A DNA stretch of 51,316 bases from a virus: positions 1 through 51,316 of the IMG/VR virus record IMGVR_UViG_3300030101_000538. One strand, given 5' to 3'. Shown here piece after piece: positions 26,083-34,010 of the stretch. The notes beneath the pieces are model-generated. The model was not told where the DNA came from and made no database searches. It worked only from the letters and a program-made list of their open reading frames with translations. Numbering within the stretch: the first letter of the stretch is position 1; each line of letters starts with the position of its first letter. A program made the translations under genes and the position numbers.

Positions 26083-27714
26083 TTAATGTGTTTCTGCCCA
26101 ATTATTTCCAACTTTATAATCAGAGTCAAGCTCACACCTAAAGTTAAATGTTTTCTGTGTATGGTACATAGCATCTTTAGTAATCTGTGTAAAGCGTTTA
26201 ACATCGGCCTTGGCTACCTCAAACTGATACTCATCGTGTATTGAGGCTACAATCCTAGCATCAAGACCAGTTTTACGTATCCTATTGTCCATCTCTACAA
26301 GCCATTGCTTACATACAATAGCACCAGCACCCTGTAATAGTGTGTTTAGTGCGGCATGGTCTGATCTAATGTGTAGTCTTCTACCATCAAGACCTGGAAT
26401 ACTACCAGACTGTGCAGCCTCCTGTACATTAGAACGTAGTTTCTTGAGGGCTGGCATGTTACGTAGAAACTTTTGTATTAGTTTCTGACCATCAGATGCA
26501 GAACCACCTACTACCTTACCAATCTTAGCTGGACCTGCGCCATAAAGAAAAGCATAGATAAAAGTCTTTGCTTGATCTCTAGTCTTCAGTCCTGCTGCTT
26601 GTTGGTTGGCAGTATGTACATCACCAGTAAGAACCTCTTGTGTAAAGGTAGCATCATTCATGTAATGTGCAAGACATCTAAGTTCAAGACCAGATGCATC
26701 AGTACCTACTAGCTTATGTGTTTCTGTATTAGATACTGTCCATAGGCTACGGCACTCTTTACCATAGGGGCTGTATACTGCTGGTACTTGTGCCATATTA
26801 GGTTTGTTGTGTGCCATACGACCAGTGATTGTTCTTAGTGTAAGCACCCTACCACGTACACGCATGTCTTCGTCGCACTCTTGTATCCATGACTTGAGAA
26901 GTCCAGTTCTTTTCTGTAGAAGAAAGTAGCGGTTGAACATCTCAGCCTCTGGCATCTTGATCTTGGATAGAACCTCTTCATTAACAATGACATTACCTTT
27001 CTCTGTTAGTTTGTCTGGCTTCCATCCACGAGACATTAGACGTTCAGCTATCTGCTTACGACTTGCAATGTTAAATGGTACTATGTTTGTTTTTGTTTTG
27101 AGTTCTATAATCGTAGGCTCAAACTCTTTCTCAGCGTCACTCTCTAGTTGATGTTGTTCATCCTCAAGTTGAGCTAGAAGTATCTGTGCTTCTTTAAGGT
27201 TAAAGGCAAATCCATTACGTTGCTGCTTGTCTAATATAATTCTAATATTACGCTCTAGATTATAACAGGCATCAGAGAAACCTTTGCTTTCCTCTTCTAA
27301 TTTCTGTGCTACCTTATGAGTAAGATCAACGTCTCGCTTACAGTACTCTAACATCTCAGGTGTGTAGTGCTTGAAGTCATGGTAGTCTATCTTAGGAAAT
27401 CCAAAGCGTTCACCCCATGATTGTAGTGAGTGACCACCATCACGCACAGGATTAAATAGCTGTGACTCAATAAGAGTATCACGTACCTGTACAGGTGCGA
27501 TAGCAGAACCTGTTAGCTTGTTAAGAATGGGAGCATCAAAGCTAATACCATTGTGCATAATGAACTTTGATATACGCTTTGACCACTCACCAAACTCTTG
27601 ACATTGATTACCAATCCACTGACGCATCTCTCCTGTTTGATAATGTTTAGCTACAATGCAATGTATTATTCTTGCATCTAAGTCATCAGTCTCAATGTCT
27701 ACGATTGCTTCCAT
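26083..27714 (-). CDS. DNA polymerase, family A, T7-like
   Basis: At 543 residues it is shorter than T7 gp5 (about 700). The proofreading domain has Exo I VDIETDD (Asp6, Glu8), Exo II HNGISFD (Asp60) and Exo III YCKRD (Tyr124, Asp128). The polymerase domain has motif A VGTDASGLELR (Asp339), motif B RDQAKTFIYAFLYG (Arg379, Lys383, Tyr387) and motif C SIHDEY (His493-Asp494-Glu495). Tyr387 is at the position of E. coli Phe762 and T7 Tyr526, as in fast T7-type replication enzymes. No 5' nuclease domain is present. The stop of the downstream-reading neighbour abuts its start. Confidence 0.95.
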   Translation of the reverse strand: MEAIVDIETDDLDARIIHCIVAKHYQTGEMRQWIGNQCQEFGEWSKRISKFIMHNGISFDAPILNKLTGSAIAPVQVRDTLIESQLFNPVRDGGHSLQSWGERFGFPKIDYHDFKHYTPEMLEYCKRDVDLTHKVAQKLEEESKGFSDACYNLERNIRIILDKQQRNGFAFNLKEAQILLAQLEDEQHQLESDAEKEFEPTIIELKTKTNIVPFNIASRKQIAERLMSRGWKPDKLTEKGNVIVNEEVLSKIKMPEAEMFNRYFLLQKRTGLLKSWIQECDEDMRVRGRVLTLRTITGRMAHNKPNMAQVPAVYSPYGKECRSLWTVSNTETHKLVGTDASGLELRCLAHYMNDATFTQEVLTGDVHTANQQAAGLKTRDQAKTFIYAFLYGAGPAKIGKVVGGSASDGQKLIQKFLRNMPALKKLRSNVQEAAQSGSIPGLDGRRLHIRSDHAALNTLLQGAGAIVCKQWLVEMDNRIRKTGLDARIVASIHDEYQFEVAKADVKRFTQITKDAMYHTQKTFNFRCELDSDYKVGNNWAETH

Positions 27715-28178
27715 TAATCTATGTCCACTATATATCCATCTTTAGTTTGAAGGTGAAAGAACATCTCACCCTTGCGGATGTTACGATTAGAAACTTCCTT
27801 AACCTCTGAATTAAGAACACTATCACCATCAAAGAACCATGCTTGTTTACAGTCATCTCTGAAGACAACGAATGTTAGTAGATCATTATAGTGATCTTTC
27901 TTCCATTTGTCAAGAAGTCTTTTCTTTCTGTATGGTATACGTATATCTTTCCATGAGCTAGGCCAGTCGCCTTTCCAAGAATACTTTATCTCTACCTCAT
28001 AGAAGTGTCGTGGTAGATCAGGATTTATACTACATGTGATATCAAAGTAAGTGTTCTCTTTCATTGTAATGTCTGTTGAGTTTGTATTCTTTTCAAGCCA
28101 ACCTATCATAACATCCTTGGCTTTCTTGTCAGCAACATCATAGAGAGCCTTGTCAAATTTCTTTTTAACAGTCTCCAT
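27714..28178 (-). CDS. Putative PD-(D/E)XK-type endonuclease (154 aa)
   Basis: It sits exactly between primase-helicase and polymerase with 1-nt overlaps on each side. The core YFDITCSI...HFYEVEIKYSWKGDWPSSW has the Asp then Glu-x-Lys spacing of restriction-endonuclease-like folds. The following RIPYRKKRLLDKWKKDHYND is basic and may bind DNA. In T7-type modules a Holliday-junction or other nuclease lies here. The nuclease call is inference from the motif and should be treated as tentative. Confidence 0.5.
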   Translation of the reverse strand: METVKKKFDKALYDVADKKAKDVMIGWLEKNTNSTDITMKENTYFDITCSINPDLPRHFYEVEIKYSWKGDWPSSWKDIRIPYRKKRLLDKWKKDHYNDLLTFVVFRDDCKQAWFFDGDSVLNSEVKEVSNRNIRKGEMFFHLQTKDGYIVDID

Positions 28179-29809
28179 TACTCCTCTCCTTCCATAAAGG
28201 GATTGTCCACTTGAGTCATGCGGCCAGTGTCACGGTCATAGTGGAGGTAGCAAGATACACCTGTCTCACCAGTGTATCTGTTCTTGAGTATACGTACTGT
28301 AGTAGTGTTAGCTTCTACGTCATCCTCTGCTTGTTGGTTACGCTCTAGTCCAATGACTGCATCAGATAGGTGTGCGATAGATGCAGAGCCACGTAGATGC
28401 GAGAGTGATACCTCACGGCCATCCTCATGTCCACGATCACCTCCAGGTCTACGTAGATGGCTAACAAGTAGCAAGCCTATGTTAGTCTCCTCAACCAGTG
28501 AACGTAGCTTAGTCATCAGTATGTCGATAGACTTACGCTCATCACCGTTGTCCTCCTGACCTGATACCAAGATAGATAGGTGATCAAGAATAACCCACTT
28601 GCAGTCAAGTGCCTTTGCCATGTAGCGTACACGATCTAGTATCTCATCGTTCTCAATACTACCAAAGTGATCGAAGGCAAAGAATCTGCCGCTACCTAGC
28701 GTAGCATCCTGCCATACCTTGAGTTGCTCTGGTGTATACTGCTCACGTATCTCTTTGATATACAGCCTAGCATTAGCCTCAACACTCATGATATTGAAGG
28801 CAGTATTCTTTGTGCTTTCTTCAAGGGCAAGCACACCAATATTAGCTTCTGTATTCTGCATGATATGATGCATAAGCTCACGCATGATACTGGACTTACC
28901 CATACCTGCACCAGAGGTGAACGTCACAAGCTCACCAGTACGCATACCGTAAGTCTTCTCGTTCATCTTAGGCCAGGGATAGTGACAAGTCTCATTGATC
29001 TTCTCGTCGTATAGAGAAGAGCCAAGGTCAGCTAGGTTTATAATACCTGCTGGTGTGTAGGTACGTGCGTTCCACCATGACTGTACAAACTTCTCACGCT
29101 GCCCTGTCTTGAGATACTCATTAGCATCCTTGAGATCAAGGCTCACGATCTTACACTTGTTAGGTTCAAACAACTGTGCGACCTGTTGCTCTGCTAGTTT
29201 ACCTTGCTCGTCGTTGTCAAAGCATACAACCACGGTATCAAACTTATTGAGGTAGTCAAAGGATTGCTTGCAGTTTTTGAGGGCAGATGCTGCACCATTT
29301 TTTATAGATACAACAGGCCACTTGGAACCGAGTAGTTCGTATGCACTCATAGCATCAAGCTCACCCTCACATACTGTGATGTACTTACCACCCTGATTGA
29401 ATACATTCTGTCCAAACAAACCAGCCTGAGATAGCTGACCCTCTGACCAGAACTCTTTGTCACTGGTGCGTCGATACTTAGATGCAATGTGACCACCATC
29501 CTTGTCATAGTACTTATACTGATGCTCAGTAATCATAGAGCCAGACTTAGCTATCATAACATTATACTTTTTACATGTTTCTTGTGTAATTTTTCTGTCG
29601 TCAATCTGTGATAGTATGTAGTTTGAATTAGACTTTCGATTGATGGGTACTACCTGTTCTGCTTGCATGTCTTGGTTCGCTCCGACTGTTGTGTGACAAC
29701 TAAAACAATGTGTATGACCGTCATCATAGAGAGTGTTGGCATCACTTGAGCCACAATTCTCACAGGCCATATGCTTAACAAATTTACTGTTGGTTTCGTA
29801 CTGATACAT
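28178..29809 (-). CDS. Primase-helicase, T7 gp4-like
   Basis: The start at 29809 (MYQYETNSKFVKHMACENCG) has aaggaagggg in front; an open start at 29839 has none. Domains in order are a zinc ribbon (CENCG...CFSCH), a TOPRIM primase core (ITVCEGELDAMSAYE, VVVCFDNDEQGK) and a RecA-like helicase with Walker A FTSGAGMGKSSIMRE, Walker B KWVILDHLSIL and LLVSHLRRPGG plus a final LRGSASIAHLSD. It primes and unwinds at the fork together with the polymerase next to it. The length of about 543 residues is close to T7 gp4. Confidence 0.93.
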   Translation of the reverse strand: MYQYETNSKFVKHMACENCGSSDANTLYDDGHTHCFSCHTTVGANQDMQAEQVVPINRKSNSNYILSQIDDRKITQETCKKYNVMIAKSGSMITEHQYKYYDKDGGHIASKYRRTSDKEFWSEGQLSQAGLFGQNVFNQGGKYITVCEGELDAMSAYELLGSKWPVVSIKNGAASALKNCKQSFDYLNKFDTVVVCFDNDEQGKLAEQQVAQLFEPNKCKIVSLDLKDANEYLKTGQREKFVQSWWNARTYTPAGIINLADLGSSLYDEKINETCHYPWPKMNEKTYGMRTGELVTFTSGAGMGKSSIMRELMHHIMQNTEANIGVLALEESTKNTAFNIMSVEANARLYIKEIREQYTPEQLKVWQDATLGSGRFFAFDHFGSIENDEILDRVRYMAKALDCKWVILDHLSILVSGQEDNGDERKSIDILMTKLRSLVEETNIGLLLVSHLRRPGGDRGHEDGREVSLSHLRGSASIAHLSDAVIGLERNQQAEDDVEANTTTVRILKNRYTGETGVSCYLHYDRDTGRMTQVDNPFMEGEE

Positions 29810-29828
29810 GTTCGCCCCTTCCTTGTGC

Positions 29829-30608
29829 TTAGATAGCACGTTGGATACGCTTAATAGATTTTAATACATGTTCAAAGTCTTTTAGATGTAGTATATTAGG
29901 GCCGTCACTTGGTGAATTATCTGGGTCTTCATGCACCTCCATAAAAAAGTTTTCTACTCCTACTGCTGCGGCTGCACGTAGTAGGTACGGAACATACTCC
30001 CTATTACCACCAGAAGATTCTCCTAACCCTCCTGGTTTTTGCACACTGTGTGTAGCATCAAAGACTATAGGCACACCATGTGTTTTCTGGTATTCGTTTA
30101 TCATATAGATTAATCCAGTAAAGTCAACCACTAAATTATTATATCCAAAGCATGTACCACGCTCTGTGATTAAGACCCTCTCCATGCCTGTCTTAGACAA
30201 GATACCAGCAACATCCCACGGTGCAAGGAACTGACCCTTCTTTATATTAATAGTAGCACCTGTATACATAGCCTCTTTTATTAGATCAGTTTGTCTACAT
30301 AAAAATGCAGGTATCTGTATGATATCAGGTACTTTACCCCACTTAAAAACAGTTTTAATTTGCCTTACATCGTGAAAATCTACACATGTTTTTACATTAA
30401 CTATTTCAGATACGTCTCTAATCATACCTGTTCCTAGTACAAATCCCATACCACGTTTACCAGTGGCATGAGAACGATTAGCTTTGTCAAAGGATGCCTT
30501 AAAATAATAATCATATCCTAATGCATTGCATAAATCTTTACAATGTTTAGCTATCTTAACACCCTGTTCAACGCTTTCGATCTGGCACGGACCTGCTATT
30601 ATCCTCAT
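29829..30608 (-). CDS. kdsA: 3-deoxy-D-manno-octulosonate 8-phosphate synthase (KdsA)
   Basis: It condenses arabinose 5-phosphate and phosphoenolpyruvate to Kdo-8-phosphate, the precursor of the inner LPS sugar Kdo. The 259 residues cover the whole TIM barrel: IIAGPCQIES, YFKASFDKANRS, IQIPAFLCRQTDLI, INIKKGQFLAPWD, CFGYNNLVVD, FDATHSVQ, EVHEDPDNSPSDGPN. Metal-ligand candidates Cys8, His187, Glu224 and Asp235 point to the metal-dependent class. All expected catalytic segments are present, so it is probably active. It lies between a 56-residue gene and primase-helicase, inside the replication block. It is an unusual metabolic cargo gene. Confidence 0.92.
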   Translation of the reverse strand: MRIIAGPCQIESVEQGVKIAKHCKDLCNALGYDYYFKASFDKANRSHATGKRGMGFVLGTGMIRDVSEIVNVKTCVDFHDVRQIKTVFKWGKVPDIIQIPAFLCRQTDLIKEAMYTGATINIKKGQFLAPWDVAGILSKTGMERVLITERGTCFGYNNLVVDFTGLIYMINEYQKTHGVPIVFDATHSVQKPGGLGESSGGNREYVPYLLRAAAAVGVENFFMEVHEDPDNSPSDGPNILHLKDFEHVLKSIKRIQRAI

Positions 30609-30775
30609 TTATTAAGCTCTACACTATAGATATCTTTGTTACCTACTAGGTGTTGGGTTAGTTCTTTTCTATGATGGATAAAATCTTCTGCTTCTTTCTT
30701 AGATTTAAGTGAGGCTATTATAACATCACCCATTTCTTTATGTAGTATCACATTCCATTTTTTAAGTAGTGCCAT
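30605..30775 (-). CDS. Small protein (56 aa) between thyX and kdsA
   Basis: The ATG at 30775 overlaps the ThyX stop and the TGA overlaps the KdsA start (ATGA). The product begins MALLKKWNVILHKEMGDVII and ends HLVGNKDIYSVELNK, a small alpha/beta fold rich in Lys. The 4-nt and 14-nt overlaps fill exactly the otherwise empty 153-bp gap. Function unknown. Confidence 0.65.
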   Translation of the reverse strand: MALLKKWNVILHKEMGDVIIASLKSKKEAEDFIHHRKELTQHLVGNKDIYSVELNK

Positions 30776-31445
30776 TGGCTAACACCTTCCATGATATAGG
30801 GAACAGTTCATTCATTTCATTAGAGATAAGTTGTGCTATTTCTTTTGTTTCTTTCTGAGAGTCTTCACTCATTCTTAACTTACATACCCTAGCAAATGCT
30901 GCAAGTGTACCAGACCAGTACCACTGTGTGTAAAGTGATTGAGGTAGTATAGTTCTTGCTTGCTCTGGACACACACCCTTGTCTAACATAAGATTATAAG
31001 TGTCAATACAATGTCGTATAGTTTCTCTATATACATAGGATATGGTATCATTTTCTTTTACTACCTTATTAGATGATCCCTGTTTCTTATCATCAGCTAT
31101 CTCTCTCCACTCACTAGCTCTCCAAAACTCAGGCGAATCGCTGACATAACGTCTACTAACTTCATTCCACACCAGACCTACCTGATGCTTAACTAACTGT
31201 CTTGCCACAAAGATGGGTGCTGATATACGAAACTGTGCAGAGCAATGACCAAATGGTGTCCAGTGATTATGTTTAGCTAAATAGCTAATTAGTTTTTTAT
31301 CTTTATCTTTCATGTAAGACTTAACTAAATCACCATCATCCTCATCTCGCCAGTAGTTCCAGTCGCTTTGTTTATTAAAAGAAACCCTAGCAGCATTGAC
31401 TACAGTAAGATCACTGCCCATGTGATCTATAAGATCAACCCTCAT
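30762..31445 (-). CDS. thyX: Flavin-dependent thymidylate synthase ThyX
   Basis: It makes dTMP from dUMP with FAD and methylene-folate. The start at 31445 (MRVDLIDHMGSDLTVV) is chosen, since it overlaps the upstream stop. The ThyX motif reads KHQVGLVWNEVSRRYV, where bacterial enzymes have RHR..S.NE.S.RY; the Lys-His-Gln form is known to me from phage enzymes. Other core segments are NHWTPFGHCSAQFRI and PQSLYTQWYWSGTLAAFARV. With the class II RNR it secures dNTP supply. Confidence 0.93.
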   Translation of the reverse strand: MRVDLIDHMGSDLTVVNAARVSFNKQSDWNYWRDEDDGDLVKSYMKDKDKKLISYLAKHNHWTPFGHCSAQFRISAPIFVARQLVKHQVGLVWNEVSRRYVSDSPEFWRASEWREIADDKKQGSSNKVVKENDTISYVYRETIRHCIDTYNLMLDKGVCPEQARTILPQSLYTQWYWSGTLAAFARVCKLRMSEDSQKETKEIAQLISNEMNELFPISWKVLANGTT

Positions 31446-31620
31446 CGTAAGTACTATCCCACACATCAGATACAAAATCTTCTTTGTCTCTCATAATTTC
31501 ATCTACCTCTTGCTTGGCAAGTTTCTTTGCTTCTTTCTTATCGTATCCTTCTTCTTCATATTGATATACTAAGTCTCTGAATATGGTGTTACGGTCACGC
31601 TGCCAAAAGTTTTTAGACAT
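31435..31620 (-). CDS. Small hypothetical protein (61 aa)
   Basis: The ATG at 31620 (MSKNFWQRDRNTIFRD) overlaps the stop of the upstream gene; the open frame above it is a shadow. The product is acidic and helical (LVYQYEEEGYDKKEAKKLAK), with no known family. It overlaps the ThyX start by 11 nt. Confidence 0.5.
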   Translation of the reverse strand: MSKNFWQRDRNTIFRDLVYQYEEEGYDKKEAKKLAKQEVDEIMRDKEDFVSDVWDSTYDEG

Positions 31621-31774
31621 TTTCTTCCTCATGTTCTGCCCAAGTGTTACGGTTAGCATAGTCTCTCTTATACTGTGCTAATTCTTTTCTTAGATTTTTA
31701 ATTACATTATCTTTCTCATCTACTAATCTAGTTAGTTTTAATATATGAGAATGTAATCTTTCTCTTTCAGTCAT
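31613..31774 (-). CDS. Small coiled-coil protein (53 aa)
   Basis: The ATG at 31774 (MTERERLHSHILKLTRLVDE) is one of two adjacent ATGs just after a perfect -10 box, so the mRNA start would fall at or next to the ATG. The product is a single charged helix with heptad pattern. The stop overlaps the next ATG. Function unknown; a small regulator or inhibitor is possible. Confidence 0.5.
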   Translation of the reverse strand: MTERERLHSHILKLTRLVDEKDNVIKNLRKELAQYKRDYANRNTWAEHEEENV

Positions 31775-31778
31775 CATA

Positions 31779-31807
31779 ATTATAATCCTATTTAGCTTTG
31801 GTGTCAA
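31779..31807 (-). promoter_or_regulatory. Perfect consensus sigma70 promoter
   Basis: On the minus strand TTGACA (31807-31802), a 17-nt spacer and TATAAT (31784-31779) match consensus at all 12 positions. It overlaps the 3' end of the SleB gene and would drive the coiled-coil gene, ThyX, KdsA and beyond. The first ATG is only 1-4 nt from the -10. Confidence 0.85.
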
Positions 31808-32279
31808 GGTAAAATATATGACTACCAAGTTGGACTAACTTTTTAAATCTAGGACTAGTAGCCCAGAATGGTTTAACATACTGTGCATGGTAGTGTGTAG
31901 CATCTTGAATATATTTTATTGTTACACCATTCAAGGCTAGTTTAGATACGAATAAACTTCTTTCGTATGCGTCATGATCTGTTATTCTTTCTGCTTTACC
32001 ATCACACCAATAAGAAAACATACACTTGTTTCGTATTGGATTACCCTTCCATAGTTTACTTTGATGTACTACGTCACATAGATTAGATGGATAGTCATGT
32101 AGGTTAGCTCTATTTAATACTACTACAGCTACACCTAGCTGCGACAGTATACCTTCGGATCGTGCTTCAAAGTATACTGCCTCTGCTAGACAGGCTATTT
32201 CTTTTTCTTCTGCGTTAGCTTGCTTACCATGTGAATGTAAAAATAGTAATGATAAAATAAATGTACATAATAACTTCAT
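31788..32279 (-). CDS. Cell wall hydrolase, SleB (Hydrolase_2) family, secreted
   Basis: Residues 1-23 (MKLLCTFILSLLFLHSHGKQ) form a signal peptide ending near ANA. The catalytic domain shows CLAEAVYFEARSEGILSQLG with the family Glu, VVLNRANLHDYPSNLCDVV and CMFSYWCDGKAE, then the late ATHYHAQYVKPFWA. It probably cleaves peptidoglycan glycan strands after Sec export. It is a second wall enzyme besides the M15 peptidase, here on the early/middle arm. The start overlaps the upstream stop by 4 nt. Confidence 0.87.
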   Translation of the reverse strand: MKLLCTFILSLLFLHSHGKQANAEEKEIACLAEAVYFEARSEGILSQLGVAVVVLNRANLHDYPSNLCDVVHQSKLWKGNPIRNKCMFSYWCDGKAERITDHDAYERSLFVSKLALNGVTIKYIQDATHYHAQYVKPFWATSPRFKKLVQLGSHIFYLDTKAK

Positions 32280-32473
32280 TGCACTCTCTGTATTCTAATA
32301 TTAAAAGGAAAGACCCCACCTTGTGGATAGATGCCATCATTTATTAGATAGATTTCTGCCTCTTCTTGAGAGTCAAATACTTTTGTTTTCTCAGTTACTT
32401 CTTCTACCATAACATCTATTTCTTTAAGGTCTTCTATTATACCCCAGTCTGACTGTGTAATAATATAAGACAT
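32276..32473 (-). CDS. Small hypothetical protein (65 aa)
   Basis: The ATG at 32473 (MSYIITQSDWGIIEDLKEID) is chosen because it sits in a TAATG overlap with a tiny upstream frame. The open frame above it runs through the 47-residue gene in another phase. The product is acidic, with a beta ending GGVFPFNIRIQRVQ. No known family. Confidence 0.5.
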   Translation of the reverse strand: MSYIITQSDWGIIEDLKEIDVMVEEVTEKTKVFDSQEEAEIYLINDGIYPQGGVFPFNIRIQRVQ

Positions 32474-32517
32474 TAAAATATCAGAAGTGTAAGTAATATA
32501 TCTAAAAATACCATCAT
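32473..32517 (-). CDS. 14-residue hydrophobic peptide, possible coupling leader
   Basis: MMVFLDILLTLLIF is read from ATG at 32517, which overlaps the TGA of the 47-residue gene (ATGA), to a TAA that overlaps the next ATG. A purine-rich agggggcaagg stretch lies upstream. It may just carry ribosomes across the gap or be a genuine micro-protein. Low certainty. Confidence 0.3.
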   Translation of the reverse strand: MMVFLDILLTLLIF

Positions 32518-32657
32518 TTACCTTGCCCCCTATATCGTTTGAATGATGCACGTTTATGTTTGTTGTTTGGTTTTGATCTTACACTATGCCCAATAGATGT
32601 GCGCTTCTTAACTCTATTGAGTGAAGGATCAAATGCGTTCTGTGTTTTCTTTGCCAT
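32514..32657 (-). CDS. Small highly basic phage protein (47 aa)
   Basis: The product starts MAKKTQNAFDPSLNRVKKRT and ends FKRYRGQGK, with the core KKRTSIGHSVRSKP. I recall a very similar small basic protein (..RVKKRTSIG...KNKHKR...YRGQGR) in many marine phages, so this is probably conserved. It looks like an RNA-binding, ribosomal-protein-like peptide. The ribosome site ggagaataac is good. Function unknown. Confidence 0.75.
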   Translation of the reverse strand: MAKKTQNAFDPSLNRVKKRTSIGHSVRSKPNNKHKRASFKRYRGQGK

Positions 32658-32672
32658 GTTATTCTCCAGAAA

Positions 32673-32706
32673 TGGGGGAGCCTCACCGTATCAGCAAAGC
32701 TCCCCA
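32673..32706 (-). terminator. Hairpin downstream of the DUF932 gene
   Basis: On the minus strand TGGGGAGC (32706-32699) pairs with GCTCCCCCA (32681-32673) and only TTTCT follows, so it may be a weak terminator or an mRNA-stabilising hairpin between the DUF932 gene and the 47-residue gene. Confidence 0.5.
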
Positions 32707-32711
32707 TATAG

Positions 32712-33650
32712 TTAAGCCGCCAGTGCCATGCTCTTGGTTTCAAGATCAGTCCACTCATTAGAGTGTAGCATCTTGCGAACACGATCCTCACGGTTAACCT
32801 TTACGTTATGGTCTGCACCTCGCTTGCTGTTGGGATGCGAGGACCAGTATGTAGCAGCATTGTATGCTGACCAGAGCGTACCTTTATTACGCTCACTGTA
32901 CCCTTCGTACAACCCCCTGCCATGTAAGTGACGGTTCTCTTCGTCAAAGATTTTCATAAGGTTAGATAGCATTACCTTATTGTGTTCCTTCTTACGTGAC
33001 ACGTTGTTGGTACGTACAGCCAGTGTCTTAGTGAACAGGTTGATAGCTTGATCACGGGTGATGGTAGTGTCATACCAGTCACGCATACGATCCAGTCCAG
33101 TGCCAGAGATAAACTCACCAGCCTTCTGTATCTTAGAGGCAAAGGCAGGGACATTGAAGTTCTTGGTGTGCCTACCATAGACATAGGCTAGCTTGTCACC
33201 ACTGACCAGGGTATTGAAGCAACTGTGTCTCCACAGTCCCATCATACCGTTGTTAGCCCATGTCCTGTTGTGACTACTGCGAAAGCAGAACTCAGGTTCA
33301 ACAACATCTGAACCATCTCTCATGGACATAGCATGGGCAGGGAACTTAGCACGTAGTTCTAACTTAGCACCACCATCATGTACCTGTGTGGTAAACTCTG
33401 CATCTGTGGTGTCTACCTGTGCTAATGCAAGTGCTTGCTCTACACCGTTCACAATCTCATCGTACTGTGTGATAGCATAGTCTTCTGACACGATGCCAAG
33501 CACCTGCTTAGTATCCTTACGGCGTAGACCTACACCAATATCAGATGGTACTTTAGCTAACTTATCAAAACCTGCATCATCCCAGTCGTCCATAACTTGG
33601 AGGAGGGAAAACTTTTCTACTTCAAAGTCTATCATTGTATGGTCAAACAT
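32712..33650 (-). CDS. DUF932 protein
   Basis: The 312-residue protein has the DUF932 layout: KVPSDIGVGLRRKDTKQVLG, IVSEDYAITQYDEIVNGVEQ, FRSSHNRTWANNGMMGLWRH and NTKNF-like YGRHTKNFNVP followed by a helical second half. This family is common in phages and plasmids and of unproven function. It is sometimes found with plasmid or anti-restriction genes. It is larger than its 50-90 residue neighbours and more GC-rich. Confidence 0.8.
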   Translation of the reverse strand: MFDHTMIDFEVEKFSLLQVMDDWDDAGFDKLAKVPSDIGVGLRRKDTKQVLGIVSEDYAITQYDEIVNGVEQALALAQVDTTDAEFTTQVHDGGAKLELRAKFPAHAMSMRDGSDVVEPEFCFRSSHNRTWANNGMMGLWRHSCFNTLVSGDKLAYVYGRHTKNFNVPAFASKIQKAGEFISGTGLDRMRDWYDTTITRDQAINLFTKTLAVRTNNVSRKKEHNKVMLSNLMKIFDEENRHLHGRGLYEGYSERNKGTLWSAYNAATYWSSHPNSKRGADHNVKVNREDRVRKMLHSNEWTDLETKSMALAA

Positions 33651-33811
33651 TAGTCATTCCTTCTTTGGAGTTCAGTTAATAGTTCATTAAGTTGGTTAAT
33701 AGTTTCTACTAGTTCTGTACATTCTTTTAGTTTTATTTCTCCATTCAGTTGTATTTTAGAAAGTATCTCCATTGCATTTTCTACTGCATCAATATCGTTG
33801 ACTATCAACAT
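33650..33811 (-). CDS. Small helical protein (53 aa)
   Basis: The ATG at 33811 (MLIVNDIDAVENAMEILSKI) follows tgaggatt. Longer open frame above it overlaps a better gene. The product is a leucine-rich coiled coil (ETINQLNELLTELQRRND). Unknown function. Confidence 0.45.
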   Translation of the reverse strand: MLIVNDIDAVENAMEILSKIQLNGEIKLKECTELVETINQLNELLTELQRRND

Positions 33812-34010
33812 AATCCTCATAGCCCTCATGTACGCTGTTGAGTTCATTTTCAATCCATCCGTTAAGTTCTTCAGCATCAAACTCCTCCACAGATAAATCA
33901 CCTGCTATCATGTCCATGTACTCTTCTACCATAGAGTAGTACCATGCATCACCACCAGTATGTAAAAACTTTTTTACATCTTCGTATGTGTTAAACTCAG
34001 GCACGTTCAT
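33789..34010 (-). CDS. Acidic small protein (73 aa)
   Basis: The product begins MNVPEFNTYEDVKKFLHTGG. It is strongly acidic (DLSVEEFDAEELNGWIENEL), with an overall charge typical of small DNA-mimic or antirestriction-type proteins, though that is only a guess. The ribosome site is gaaaggagaaagcc, and a promoter lies 30 nt upstream. Confidence 0.55.
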   Translation of the reverse strand: MNVPEFNTYEDVKKFLHTGGDAWYYSMVEEYMDMIAGDLSVEEFDAEELNGWIENELNSVHEGYEDYVDSQRY

